Source: Ciona intestinalis
Lineage: Eukaryota; Chordata; Ascidiacea; Phlebobranchia; Cionidae
Direction: 5' to 3'
Length of the DNA: 64,000 nucleotides
NCBI RefSeq assembly: GCF_000224145.3
Contig: NC_020177.2
Coordinates: forward strand, 5,229,375 to 5,293,374
In this document: one piece after another, positions 51,701-63,000 of the stretch
Layout of the letters: every line of letters begins with the position of its first letter
Numbering within the stretch: position 1 is the stretch's first letter
Notes under the pieces: generated by a model
Database searches by the model: none
Seen by the model: the letters and a program-made list of their open reading frames with translations, nothing else
What the model was told of the DNA's origin: nothing
Position numbers and translations under genes: made by a program

Positions 51701-54700
51701 TAATACAATTTATGTTGAGATAGTGATTTATTTTTCACCTGCAATGAGGGAAGTGTCTCGTGTGTTCAGCTGTAATATTATCCCCATAATTCCAGTTGCG
51801 CAACACTCCTCCACATGAGAAACACTGGACTCGATCCAAATTACCGAGGTAAAAAAAGCCGGAACGAGCCAAATCACTTGCGTATACTGTTCGATTCTGC
51901 GCAGGCCAGTTCTCATACGTTTTACTGAAAAAAAGAATGAAAGTTATTTTTTCAAAGCAAAAATGTAAGTTAATATTAATTAATTTCCTCTTACAACCAG
52001 ATTTATATTAGTTCAATGTCGCTGGTGCAATGTGTGTCATTCTATTTGAGCACAAAGGTTAATGGTATTTCGAAATAGTTTGCTGACTAGCCCATAAGCC
52101 AATATTAAATTTGACTACTTTTTCATTGGCATTGGACCAAAACCTCTGCTTCATTTTATGTTTTGTAAAGCTCAATACTTATGTTCAATATGTTTAAGTG
52201 TTTCCATAAAGGATTATTACTTTCACTCTTAAGAAAGGATTTCAACAGAATGTGAAATGTTTGCGTTTACTCATTTTTACTTGAAATTAAATATCAATAA
52301 CTTTGTAAATATTCCTCTTTGTTTGCCACCAAATAGGACCAAAAAATGTCCCATTTTACCCCACCCCACTATATTATTACCACCTTACCTTCTGTCACTT
52401 TCTTTCCTCAAATCAAGTGATCTTACGAGTTGTTCATGATAGGGCGAAGCTATTGTTGCCAGCTCTATTCTCTGTGTTGTAATAAAGTTTTGTTACTGTT
52501 ACTACAACAAAGAATGAAAGAGGCATTGAAAACTTCCTACATCCTTGGATCTTGGGTGTTTTTAAAACCATTGACAATGCTTTACATTCACAGAGGGGTG
52601 AGATGGTACTTTTAAAATCACTTACAAAGAAGTGTTTTTATATTAGCTGACTTTGTTGTATTAAAGATAAAAATCAACACCCTTGAATTGGTTGCACCAC
52701 TTTTTAAAGATGCTCATACAAGTCAAGTTGTGTTTGGCCGACACAACCTCGTTGGTTGCACCACTCTTTAGTGCTGTACATATTAAATTGCTTTTAACAC
52801 TTTATTACTTTTGACAGCTAGTTTTACAAAGTGTTTCCAAACCAACAATCTTGGGTTAATCACTTACAGGTGCTAACATGCATCAAGTTGTATTTGACTG
52901 ACACATTTTCTGACAGTAAATCTTACCTGATATGATGTTGCACTTTTAACAGGCTCCACATATTTAGCAGTTTGCATTGGTGCATTGTTGCCACTGCCTG
53001 TATTAATACATTGGTGTTTATATTCCAAACAGTATTAATATCAATGCATTGGTTTTCCAAACAGTATTAATATCAATGCATTGGTTTTCCAAACAGTGTT
53101 AATATCAAATATCAATGCATGGGTTTTCCAAACAGTGTTAATATCAAATATCAATGCATGGGTTTTCCAAACAGTGTTAATATCAATGATGAGATGACGT
53201 CATTAAACAGAATACCGAATCCCGTAATTAGATTCGAATACAAAAGGATTCGAAATTCTGTAATGTGCATCCCTAGGTGTATGAACACCCGAGTTATAAA
53301 AGTTGTCATTTTACGGCAACGCAAGGATAAAGTAAGTTACATTCATTCATTCATTGTCGTTTCACTGATTCAATGTTTACCCTTACGATTATTGTATTTC
53401 AAAGTTTCAAACTGCATACTACAAACCCAGTAACTCACCAATGCTGGTACTTGTTTGGTTGGCATGTGTGGGGTCTGCTGCATGCTGTGGAATAAAGTAT
53501 TGCTAGTAATGCATGGTACATGCATTAACTATTGAATGATAAAGTATAATTGAACCTTACCTCCATGTATCTTTTGGTTCCATTTTGGAATGGGAAAAAA
53601 ATGCCTGAAAAAAGTTGTGTTTAATATATGTTTGTGGTTCACTATTAAACCAATTGATATTAGTCCTTTCTATTTCTATTACAGATGGGTTGAGTCATAC
53701 AGCAAGTCACAGCTTTTTTGCTATTCCGGAGATTTTAGGTTACAGTTAGAGTTAGCTTATTACTCAAGCACTACCAGTACATATCCTTTCATATAAGCCA
53801 AGGTTTCTTACAAATTGATCTTTTTTGCAAGAAAATTCCGTGGCATGCCAAGCTGTAGAACTTCACCCAAGTAGAATGGAACCCCCTTTTATACAAGTAA
53901 CCCAACATAACCCCCACACAGCTCACCTGCTTCTCACACTGTAAGACCTGGCTCATATTCAATGGAATGTGAATATATAATGTTGGGGTGATGAGCTAAC
54001 TCTATTGGGCTTAAATCTCTTCCATATAGAAAATAATTTTTTTTTCTAACCAAGAGCAACCCCACATAACCCTCACACAACTCACCTGCTATTGGTTGAT
54101 TCCCACTCCCATTTCCATTCACCAACTCGCAGTTGTTACGATGCCATTTCTTGGATTTTATTTCATCTCCCGAAACCCAGTTCTCAACACAAAGTCCGCA
54201 ACTGTTGATAAGGCGAGCCAAATGTCATCAATACTTTCGCTATAATCACTTGTATAGTTCTAATAGATACCCCTGCCTTTTATTCAACCAATTTCTTTGC
54301 TACAATACTGCAGGAACAAAAACCATTACATTAATGGTTTTTATTGCCGGCAATTTTGAAGGGTTTTTCGGGCCAACAGGTTGCAGGTTAAACAGCCTTG
54401 TTTTAATAGTTATCTGGTTCGTATAGCGTTATAAGAAATAAAGTCTAAAAATGGTTGAAAACTTAGCTGATTTTTAATTTACCAGAAGCACTTGACCCTG
54501 TCCTTGTAGCCAGTATAATGGAAGCCAGCAGCTGCCAGATGTCGTGGGTTTACTGGAGTATCTTGTGGATATTTCATGAACGTGCTCAGTCTGTAAGATT
54601 CCATCGCAGCATCACCCGGTGGAATGTAGAAGCTGCGTTGTCCGGGGGGGTCCCGGGGTCTGTTGTGATGTCATAATTAACATAAACATCATATAGACAA

Positions 54701-54929
54701 AATACTTACATATATGCAAAGTTAAAATGTGTTGTCGCAAACATAGGGAACCTCATTGATTAATGTGGTGAATGCAATATACTTTGGCCCTGCTTGTTTG
54801 TATAAACACCTAACAGCAGGGTAAAAGCTATTGAGGGAACCCCGAGGCACCCCGAACATGCTCGGTGTTGACTCACCTGTCATACACTTGTCCGTCTGCT
54901 TCAATATCTGGTACAACGTTTACTTTCAT
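48797..54929 (-). CDS. BIRC-like (BIRC2/3/XIAP type): Inhibitor of apoptosis protein: three BIR, UBA, RING
   Basis: Fifteen exons in transcript order: 54929-54877, 54659-54483, 54201-54086, 53604-53561, 53484-53439, 52997-52927, 52471-52389, 51924-51739, 51443-51335, 51113-50960, 50790-50691, 50434-50272, 49999-49887, 49653-49514, 48996-48797. From ATG 54929 this is 584 residues. BIR1 reads [11 protein letters not shown] to [15 protein letters not shown]2 has [18 protein letters not shown] and [12 protein letters not shown]3 has [20 protein letters not shown] and [13 protein letters not shown] follows ([18 protein letters not shown]), then a C-terminal RING ([37 protein letters not shown]). 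There is no CARD. IAPs bind caspases and adaptor peptides through BIR grooves and ubiquitinate through the RING. BIR1 has lysine where the zinc-binding histidine is expected. Upstream exons read into it in phase (see next gene). Confidence 0.92.
49145..49470. mobile_element. MITE-C tandem array
   Basis: Four head-to-tail units, each with cattaccccaacattt-type, attctattctatatgggtga and ggtcctacagtgaggc blocks, in the last IAP intron. Confidence 0.85.
53000..53189. repeat. ~36-42-bp minisatellite
   Basis: Five units of atatcaatgcattggttttc plus caaacagtgtta in an IAP intron. Adjacent units differ by an extra atatcaa. Confidence 0.85.
53190..53275. mobile_element. Truncated copy of the CPLANE1-intron hAT family
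   Basis: Carries only the 3' end: gatgacgtcattaaacagaa, then gattcgaatacaaaa, then cgaaattctgtaatgtgcat and ccta. Flanked left by the minisatellite and right by a MITE-A piece. Confidence 0.8.
54724..54830 (+). repeat. ~131-bp repeat, single unit
   Basis: IAP intron: aacatagggaacctcattga, then ttggccctgcttgtttgta, then aacacctaacagcagggtaa. Confidence 0.8.
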
Positions 54930-55021
54930 CTGTAAAACATCACCCTGCTGTCATTGGCTGTTGCTGACATGCAAGTTATAAAAGTGTGATGAAGTCTTTC
55001 TATCAAAAAGATTCAATGTAT

Positions 55022-55027
55022 TTTATT
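55022..55027 (-). terminator. Poly(A) signal candidate between helical protein and IAP
   Basis: AATAAA on the reverse strand, about 100 bases past the TAG at 55131-55129 and about 90 bases before the IAP ATG. It would fit a separate upstream transcript unit. Confidence 0.4.
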
Positions 55028-55128
55028 AGGGTTGCAACCAGAACATCTAGGCGGGACATTGAAACATTGGTTCAAGGGTACACAAAGTACACTTATAGTA
55101 ATATACCTCCAACAGTGAAGTGAGTAAA

Positions 55129-58100
55129 CTATTTCAAACTTACTGGTGTAAAAGCCCGACATTTCGGACGTTTTCCTTTTAATTCATCATTTGTTTGTGT
55201 TTTAGTTTTTAACACAGCGTTACCACTGAGTTCAACACATTCAGCCAAAAATTGTTGACTTTTTGAACCATTTTGATCTGTATGAAAAAACATTTGAAGT
55301 TAACGCTGACAGAGATTTTTAACAATTCACTTATTGGTGCCCCAACAGAAAACTAAGTTTCTTAACAAGTTCCCTATAGTTAAAAAATAAACCAATAATT
55401 GCCTATACTATATTATTGGGAAAATGGGGCAATTCCGACTTAAATTTTAGGTGGCCTTGTAACTGTAAGTTGTGTGTGTTCGGGTAATGGCCAACTTGGG
55501 GCTAAAATGCTAAATTTTAGGTTTTGTGGCGTAACTTGCCATGGGACTGCATATTGAGGAGAACACTCTTACTCTTTAGCATATTCCTGAGAGTCCGTAG
55601 CAATTTCCTTCTATTGTTTTCCACCTTAGCTTTACGGCTTCCATTGACTTCTTGTTGCATTGAAGTCAATAAAGTAAAGTTGTCAGGGTTAAGTAGGAAA
55701 CAACAAAACTTAAAAGGCAAGTTGAACTCGGTTCTTATAGAGCAATATTGCAGAAACTTTGTAAACCCTTCAGTTGTTAGGTTTGTTATCGCAGAGAAAG
55801 CGACCAAAGCTGACTTGATTGGAGATAAAGGTAATTCCATCGTCATAATTTCGATGAATGGTTCGTTGCATTGGTTTGACATTTCTTTGCTAACAAGTTC
55901 CCTTATGATGTCATAATTAACATTTCCCCATCTTTCACAGGCGGTTTGCAACACAGTGTAATATGATGTAACAACATGCATTATGACGTCACAATCACCA
56001 TGCACACTACATTCACTCAACAAAACTTTGATTTGGTTTTGAATTTGTTTGAAACTTTTAACTTTTGGATTGTTACTTGAACAAGTGTTTGTTGTGTCAT
56101 CATCTGCAACAAAGGATCCATTATTGTTAAATAAGGTGTGATTGTTTTAACGTGGTGTTATTACAATTTAAACATGACAGTCTATATATATGATACATTT
56201 ATTAAATATGATACATTTTTATATATATGATGCATTGTAAAACGAGTTTGTATGGCATAAATAAGGACTGTTACCAGTGTATTGAATTTAACAATAAAAT
56301 CCGTTTATTCAACTAAGTGGCTATTACTTTATGTTTTGGCAATTTGGACAACTCGTTAGTGACCACTGGGTTGGAGATGGAGTAATTACCGTTAAGTGTC
56401 TTACCCAAGAACACATACGCCCACAATGGTAGCAGCGATAAGCCTTGAACCCATTACCTCTGGGTTACAAGCAGGCGCGCTAACCAACTGTGCTACGGCG
56501 CCGGTAATATCTACAGACATGGCAGTGACGAGCATTGAACCCGATATGGTCTGGTTTCGAGGAATGTGTTTCACCAGCTGGTGTAATCGCATTAACATAT
56601 TTTTAGTGTTAGTCAGTAGGTTAAATAGTGTTGCAATTACTTATAAAATAGTTTAACTATGTATAGTGTTGCCACACATTTATTACTTATACAGCAAGTA
56701 TGTGGCAAACATTGTAATTATATGAGCTTGTCCAAATTTGGTTCCAAAATAATAGTTCATATGGTTGTTTATAACTCTATATCACTTTAATTATTATAAC
56801 AAAACTTATTTTTATTGTTAGTCACATGTCATGCTTGACTTATAAAGTGCTTACACCCAATGACTCGTGAAATACTTTGTGCTATTTCATCCACCCACAC
56901 AGTTATTCATAGGTGTTCCACCCATGATCAAAGTTTATACCCAAACATTGCACCACATTTTATTTGCCAATATAACAGATCAAACAAACAAAAAGGTTAT
57001 GTTAACATAGATGACCCCTTGTGTCAATCAGGCTCAGTGAAACACCAAGTGGCCAACTGTGAAACACCGAGTAGATCTTGTTTGCGAATTCCTTTTGTGG
57101 GAAGGGGTAAAATAGCTTATATTTACCTTATCAAACATTCTTTGCAAAAAATATATAAATTAAGCCATATTATGACTAAAATGTAACAAATTCACCGCTT
57201 CTAAATCCTGTTTTTGACCTTTTTTGATACGGAAAACAAATTATTTTTTAGACTTCCCAACCTTTAAATTTTAATAAGCCCAAATTTCCCTTCAAATTAC
57301 AGAAAAACATGCATTTTCCCTGTGTGTGTTGTGTTATTTTGGGCACAAATTGGCGTTCAATTTGTCTTTTACGTAACAATGGATTGGAAAACATGTTATT
57401 TTTATGGCTCTGGTGTAAATAGGACCACGTTTGTTTAGATTGGTTTATTCTGTTTAACTTTTAGCCACACTTGGTGGGGAAAGCATTGGCAGTGTTAATT
57501 TCTCCAACCCAGTGGTAACTAATGGATTTTGGATATAGCTACAGCCAAGCTTAAATACAAGTATATCAGACATTATCAGTTTACAAATACATGCATAATT
57601 ACCTTCTGTGCTTCGTTCAATATTGACTTTTCCTTTCAAACAGTTAATCTGGAAAATAATCTTTATGTCTTAAATATATTAACGAATTGTTAATAACCAG
57701 CAACACCAGAGGATACAGGTTCGAGGCTTGATGCTGCTATTATTGTGGAATGATGTCACAGGTGCCGTGGCCCAGTGGTTATAGCACACAGAGGTTGTAG
57801 GTTCAAGGCTAGTTGCCGCTACCATTGTAGGTCTAAGTGTCCTTGGAAACAACACTTAACAATGATCCCTTTGTGTTGACTGAATTTGACAACTTGTACA
57901 AAAAAAAGTAAAAAATCTAAAAAAAACAACTACCCAGAAAAATATATTCGTGGTAACTCGTAAGCGGGCATAAGGTGTTTAAAACAGAATACCCGAGTTA
58001 TAACTACTGACACTGCACAGCCACTAGGGTATACATAAGTTACATTAATCTTATAATCAATTGCAGTTCTAACTTACCAGGAAACTCTTTATTGTTACAT

Positions 58101-58218
58101 CATGCAGCGGAGTGTTGTTGAACTCAACCAGCTGCTGGTTCTTCCATTTTGTCATTTGTGCTTTTCGCAGACAGCCACACACAATCACACCCAACCACAC
58201 TCCACACACAGCTTTTAA
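55129..58218 (-). CDS. Helical, possibly membrane-anchored protein; in phase with IAP
   Basis: Exons in transcript order 58218-58078, 57648-57603, 56103-55573, 55277-55144, all phases closing; the first exon is missing. The first segment gives a hydrophobic helix (KAVCGVWLGVIVCGCLRKAQ) and then a lysine-rich stretch. The 531-base exon encodes about 176 mostly helical residues (IIRELVSKEMSNQCNEPFIE; SALVAFSAITNLTTEGFTKF), then RRKLLRTLRNMLK. I do not recognise it. Armadillo-like folding is possible but unproven. At 55144 the frame either splices onto the IAP ATG exon (making one protein of more than 868 residues) or reads four more codons to TAG at 55131. A third choice is no splice at 55573, ending at 55517. 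A weak pseudo-start is Met in KAQMTKW, which would drop the hydrophobic helix. Confidence 0.6.
56335..56506 (-). mobile_element. tRNA-derived SINE
   Basis: On the reverse strand the head reads ggcgccgtagcacagttggt, with A box gcacagttggttagcgc and B box gggttcaaggc. The body follows: ggtagcagcg complement, aagtgtcttacccaagaaca region, then cagtggtcactaacgagttg. It sits in the first long intron of the helical-protein gene. Confidence 0.75.
57762..57895 (+). mobile_element. tRNA-derived SINE, second copy
   Basis: Head gtgccgtggcccagtggtta, B box aggttcaaggctag, tail taagtgtccttggaaacaac. Opposite orientation to the copy at 56335 and more diverged. Confidence 0.7.
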
Positions 58219-59285
58219 CTACAAAGATTTCTCAATAAAATCTAAATGATAAATTTTTAGTCATTTTTTTCGTAAAAAAAGTGTTACTTTTAATAAAACT
58301 ATTTACTTAACTCTTTTCTACTGAAGCTACTTGCTGTAAGTAATTACATTTGGTTTGAAATTTAAGCTATATAGTTGCCAGTGGCGACATTGCGTACCCG
58401 TACCGAGTATGTTTTTTTTCGGTTAAAAACCGAGGTATTCCCCCTGGTCTTCAAACCGTTGCAACGCTTAACGGGGGAAGTATTGGATTGCGCTAAATAA
58501 CTAGCATATTTCTAAAAATAACTGAAACAGTAATGTCGTACTTCATATTACAAAAATATTTTCCACACATTGTATAATATGAAATATACAGTGGGGTGGG
58601 GGAAGATGGGAGGTGTCCCATTCGTAAGCTGGCACGAGGTGTTAAACCCGTGTTATAATGACTGTCGTTTTCCAGCCACGCGAGGATAAAGTAAGTCACA
58701 TTCATTTATTCATACTTCTTCAATCTCTTTCGCTGCCAAATAAATTGAGGAGATAACCTATATGGCGAAATAAGAATGTAATTTGTGTTTTACTTCTTCT
58801 TCTTCTTAAAATCGGGGTTATTTGCTTTTAATAAAACACTAATCTATTGTGTTGTATGAAATACCTTTCGTTTCGTGTTACAACAACTATAGCATTGTCA
58901 TGCCTTTTGTTTGGATAGAAAAGTTCCATTCAAGTTTTGACACGATTAATCCAGTGATACTTTCATAGCAACAAGGACATAGTTATACTTCACCTTCCCC
59001 GCTTGGAAAACACGGGAAACCCTTATTACGCAACCAGGATGTTCTAAAACGTTTGTTGTGTTGAAATAAGCGAATATTTCTGACAACTACGTAATAACAT
59101 TTGACATTTAAAAGTATATAGGTATAGAATTTAATGAATAAAAATATGGTTGATTTTTAAAAAGTTTTAGTTTAACCCCCATTTATATTCATTTATAAGT
59201 CTATGTTATAAATACCGGATAACTATTTGATAAAAACGTTTACAGTTAAAAAATAATATTTTAGATGTGATTAAAAATGCAAAAG
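58219..59285. other. Upstream region of minus-strand gene
   Basis: The missing first exon of the helical-protein gene should lie in this stretch or beyond, but no convincing ATG-donor pair is visible. Short MITE-B and MITE-A pieces lie at about 58590-58710. The rest is AT-rich. Confidence 0.4.
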
Positions 59286-59357
59286 AGGCACTACTGGGGA
59301 TCGAACCCAGGATCTCCTGTTTACTAGACAGGCGCTTTACCACTAAGCCATAGCGCC
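59286..59357 (-). tRNA. tRNA-Thr (anticodon AGT)
   Basis: 72-base cloverleaf. Acceptor GGCGCTA pairs with TAGTGCC, discriminator T. D-arm tggcttagtggtaaagc, anticodon stem-loop CCTGT-CTAGTAA-ACAGG with AGT (read as IGT), T-arm ctgggttcgatccccag. No intron, and a run of T within a few bases after the 3' end. It matches metazoan tRNA-Thr(AGT) closely. Confidence 0.97.
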
Positions 59358-60051
59358 GACGAACATTTGGTTCTGAATGTAGTGTCTTGTTCGTATTCGA
59401 CGTATACGTTTATATGACAAAGTAGAGTAATAGGCGAAATTACGTTTCGGTAAGTAAAGTTATAACAAAAACAGTAATTTATCATATTTTTAAAATAGTT
59501 ATGCAATGGTTTAAAATCAAACAAAAAAATAATTTCGCGATTTTTCGGGGACAAAATACTTTAGAATTTTTGAACAGCTGGATTTAAAACGTAAGCGGGA
59601 GTTACAATTTTAATGTTTGTATTAAGAATTTTGTTTGTTTACATTATTTACAGAAGTTAAATATATGTTTACAGTCGAGTTTCTAAAGCTATTACAGTGT
59701 GGGATTAAGCAGTAATAAATTTTGGTTGATTTAGTAATTTAAACTTTTTGTACTTCCGTTTTTCCATAAGCATATTTTAACGATTTGTATTTTTATTCTT
59801 ATAAACTTAAAACTTTCTTACTCTGACCAAAAAGACCAATTTGTCTATTATTTATATATTCAAAACTAACATAATTTACCTTTAAGATCTAACTGTTTTA
59901 CCTTAATTGGAATGTTTTAGACCAATATAGGATTCAAGGTCTCTCTATTTTGTCGCTTGTTTATTTGTATATTCAAATTAACAGAATTTACTTTTAAAAC
60001 TAATTTTTTGTAGTGCAATTGGAATGTGTTAGACAGATTTAAAGTGTTAAG
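59358..60051. other. CPLANE1 5' flank
   Basis: AT-rich. The tRNA-Thr is transcribed away from it. This must hold the CPLANE1 promoter. No other feature. Confidence 0.4.
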
Positions 60052-63000
60052 ATGATTATTCATTTTAAAACCCTGGTTTCGAGCAACATCAAACGCAAGA
60101 AACCATGGAGTAAAGTTGCTTGGGTTGGAAACTTGAAGGAAAGTGTTTGTTTGTTTGATAAAAGTCGGGTTTCGATATTGTATCTTCCTTCGGGGAAAAC
60201 CAAGAAATCAATTTCATGTCTTCAGCCGTTTAAGAAAGAGATCGTTTGTTTCAATACTTCATCATCTGGTGAGAAATGCAACTTATTTATATAGAAAATT
60301 TATATAAAACAAATTTGAAGAAAGCTCAATACTATGAAAAATAATAATTTTTGGTGCAATTTGTTATTATACCATATGCGAAAGCTTTTTGCTATTCATT
60401 TATTTGCTTTTTTATCTGAATTACTATATAGTTTTGGATTTTATTGTTGAAGTATCTTTAAGTATGTAATCAATTAACAAACAAGTCAATTCAATAAACC
60501 ACCTTTACGAACAGGAGAATATATTGTTGCTGTATTAACCAATGGTGAGATCATACGTTGGGAGAAAGATAGCAACCATGTTTTGAGAATCGAATCATCA
60601 CCGGGTGTTATTGTACAAACTGGCAAAGGTATGCGTTGTGTGAATCATTGTTTGTTGAAACTGTGATAAAGATACTTTATGGGAATCGCTCTGTGTAATG
60701 GTGTTGGTGAAATACAAACTGAAAAAGGCAAGATATGTGCGTGATTCATTGTTTAGATGAACGGTGATAAATGTATAGGTATGTTTGGTGGGGCAGTAAG
60801 CCTTAAAATCCCCTTTTAAACTTTAAATGAATCACTTTGTGTCAATGTGTGTTGGTGAAATACTGTATGTACAGTGACATGGGGATCATGTGAATTACTA
60901 TTACTCACATGAACTGACTTATATAGATTTTAAATATTGTCCACACATGTGTGTTGTTTTGCATCACAAGTAATATTGTTTTAACCACAAAAATATTGTT
61001 GAAGTTAGTCGTGTTAAATATTGTCAGTTTACAATTATCAAATATGATGTCATTATTTCCTAAACTTGTATGAGCTATCACATAATAAATATTATTGCCC
61101 TGTTTCTATATTCGACACAAGGTGATGCATTCATAATAACATTATTACATCACCAACAATATTATTTCCAGATTCATTTAAAATCCACATATACGTCAAC
61201 TTTATCAAATATGCATCACTATCTTGAAAAAATTACATCACATATATATTGTCTTCTTTTATAGATTCCTCAAAAATCCACATATACATCAACAGCAGCG
61301 GTGACAAGGTTTTGTTGGTTATCGGGAACAAAGTAAATGTATGGGATAGGGGCCGATGGGTGGGGGTAGGGTTGGGGCAGTTTGGAAGTTCCCCTCTTAC
61401 TAAAGAGGTTTCTATTGACGCAAGGTTCTTCAATAACATGGTATGTAGGGATGCACATTACAGAATAATTAGGTATTCTAGGATATCCTAGAATACTTTA
61501 TTTCGAATCTAGAATTCCGAATCTAGAATTTCGAATCTTTTTATATTTATAGGAAAAAGAAATTTTACCCACAAAAGTCAGTTTATTGACCCTTTCATAG
61601 CAGCCTTGTTGGGTCATGAGCTGTAAAATGATCAAAAATTGTACTATTGGGTAGTTTTTGCGTCATGAAACGTATAGCAGGCTATGAAAAGACGTTACGA
61701 AACGTTTACCCCCGAAAGTCCCACAAACACAAAAATATTTTTTTTCAAAATTAATAAGTTTCAAAAATTGTTACTGTATTATATGAGATGACGTGTAATG
61801 ACGTCATTAAACAGAATACCGGATCCCGTAATAAGATTCGAATACAAAAGAATTCGAATCTCATGGATTCGAAATTCTGTAATGTGCATCCCTAATGGTA
61901 TGTTGTGTACAGGTTTTTTTTGAACACTTTTCCTCAAGTAGTTTTCACTAACATGGTATGCTATGCATATAACTTGTTCTTATGCATGTTATAACCCTAA
62001 TAGAGCTTTTCTGGCAATTAAACACAGCCAACCACACATCAGCATGGTATGTTATATATGATGATGTTCTCAGAAATGTTATCAGTATTCTATCACAGTA
62101 GTATTCTGACTGAGCGTTTATGACAATTCATTTTTAAAAACCCTTGTTGGCATTTAAAGAAGGCGATATATAAAACTACTGGACAATCTAATAATCTGTT
62201 TATTGACTATTGCATCATAGGCTATGCAGGTTTGTTTTATTGCATTGTTTATTCATAAAGCCCATTATTACAACAGGACCAAGGTGAATGCTGCTTATGT
62301 ACATTCGTATTCAACACTGGCAACAAAATGTCAATGTTTTGTTTATTTCTACGTTGGTTGGATCACGCATGTAATGATGTTGGTTTCGTATCTACTGTAT
62401 CCACACATACGTTCCCACTGCAACATATTCACCCACAATGTAAACCTATAAGGTAAGTTGTGTTTACATTGAATGTTCCAAGGTAGCATCCAACCTTGGC
62501 TGAGCTGTCAGCGATAGATCTACTATTCATTTTATAACGGCTGTCGTTTTCCGGCCACCCGAGGATAAACTAAGTTACATTCATTCATTGTAATAGGAAC
62601 CCCTGACACCGTTGGCCATGCAGTAGCACCCTGTGTGTTTTGTTGATATGCCATATCTGACGTAAACCTTTGGTATCATGGTTTGCCACACTGTAGGACC
62701 TCACTTTCATAGAATAGAATGTGTATGGACTATAGTTAACTCTTCTGGTAAAAGATATTTATTATATTACACCGATGTACCGCCTGCCATCAAGCAAGAC
62801 ATCATCAGGCATAAGTTTTTGAATCTAACCCCAGTTGCCTTGCAGGATGGCCATTATATAACCAACACACCAACCATAGTTTACAAGGGTTTTGTTCTAC
62901 ATTGGTAAAAATTGCAATCTATATTGTATTATTAAGATTAAATATTGGCGAAATTACTATTAAAAAACATGGGTTTTGTTCTATATTGGTGAAGTTGTAC

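Noticed and set aside
55524-55916. 130-residue forward frame
   Set aside because: Shadow of the 531-base reverse exon of the helical-protein gene.
62224-62451. 75-residue forward frame in CPLANE1
   Set aside because: Wrong frame. The true exon 62277-62452 is read in another frame that gives GECCLCTFVFNTG, matching the vertebrate protein.
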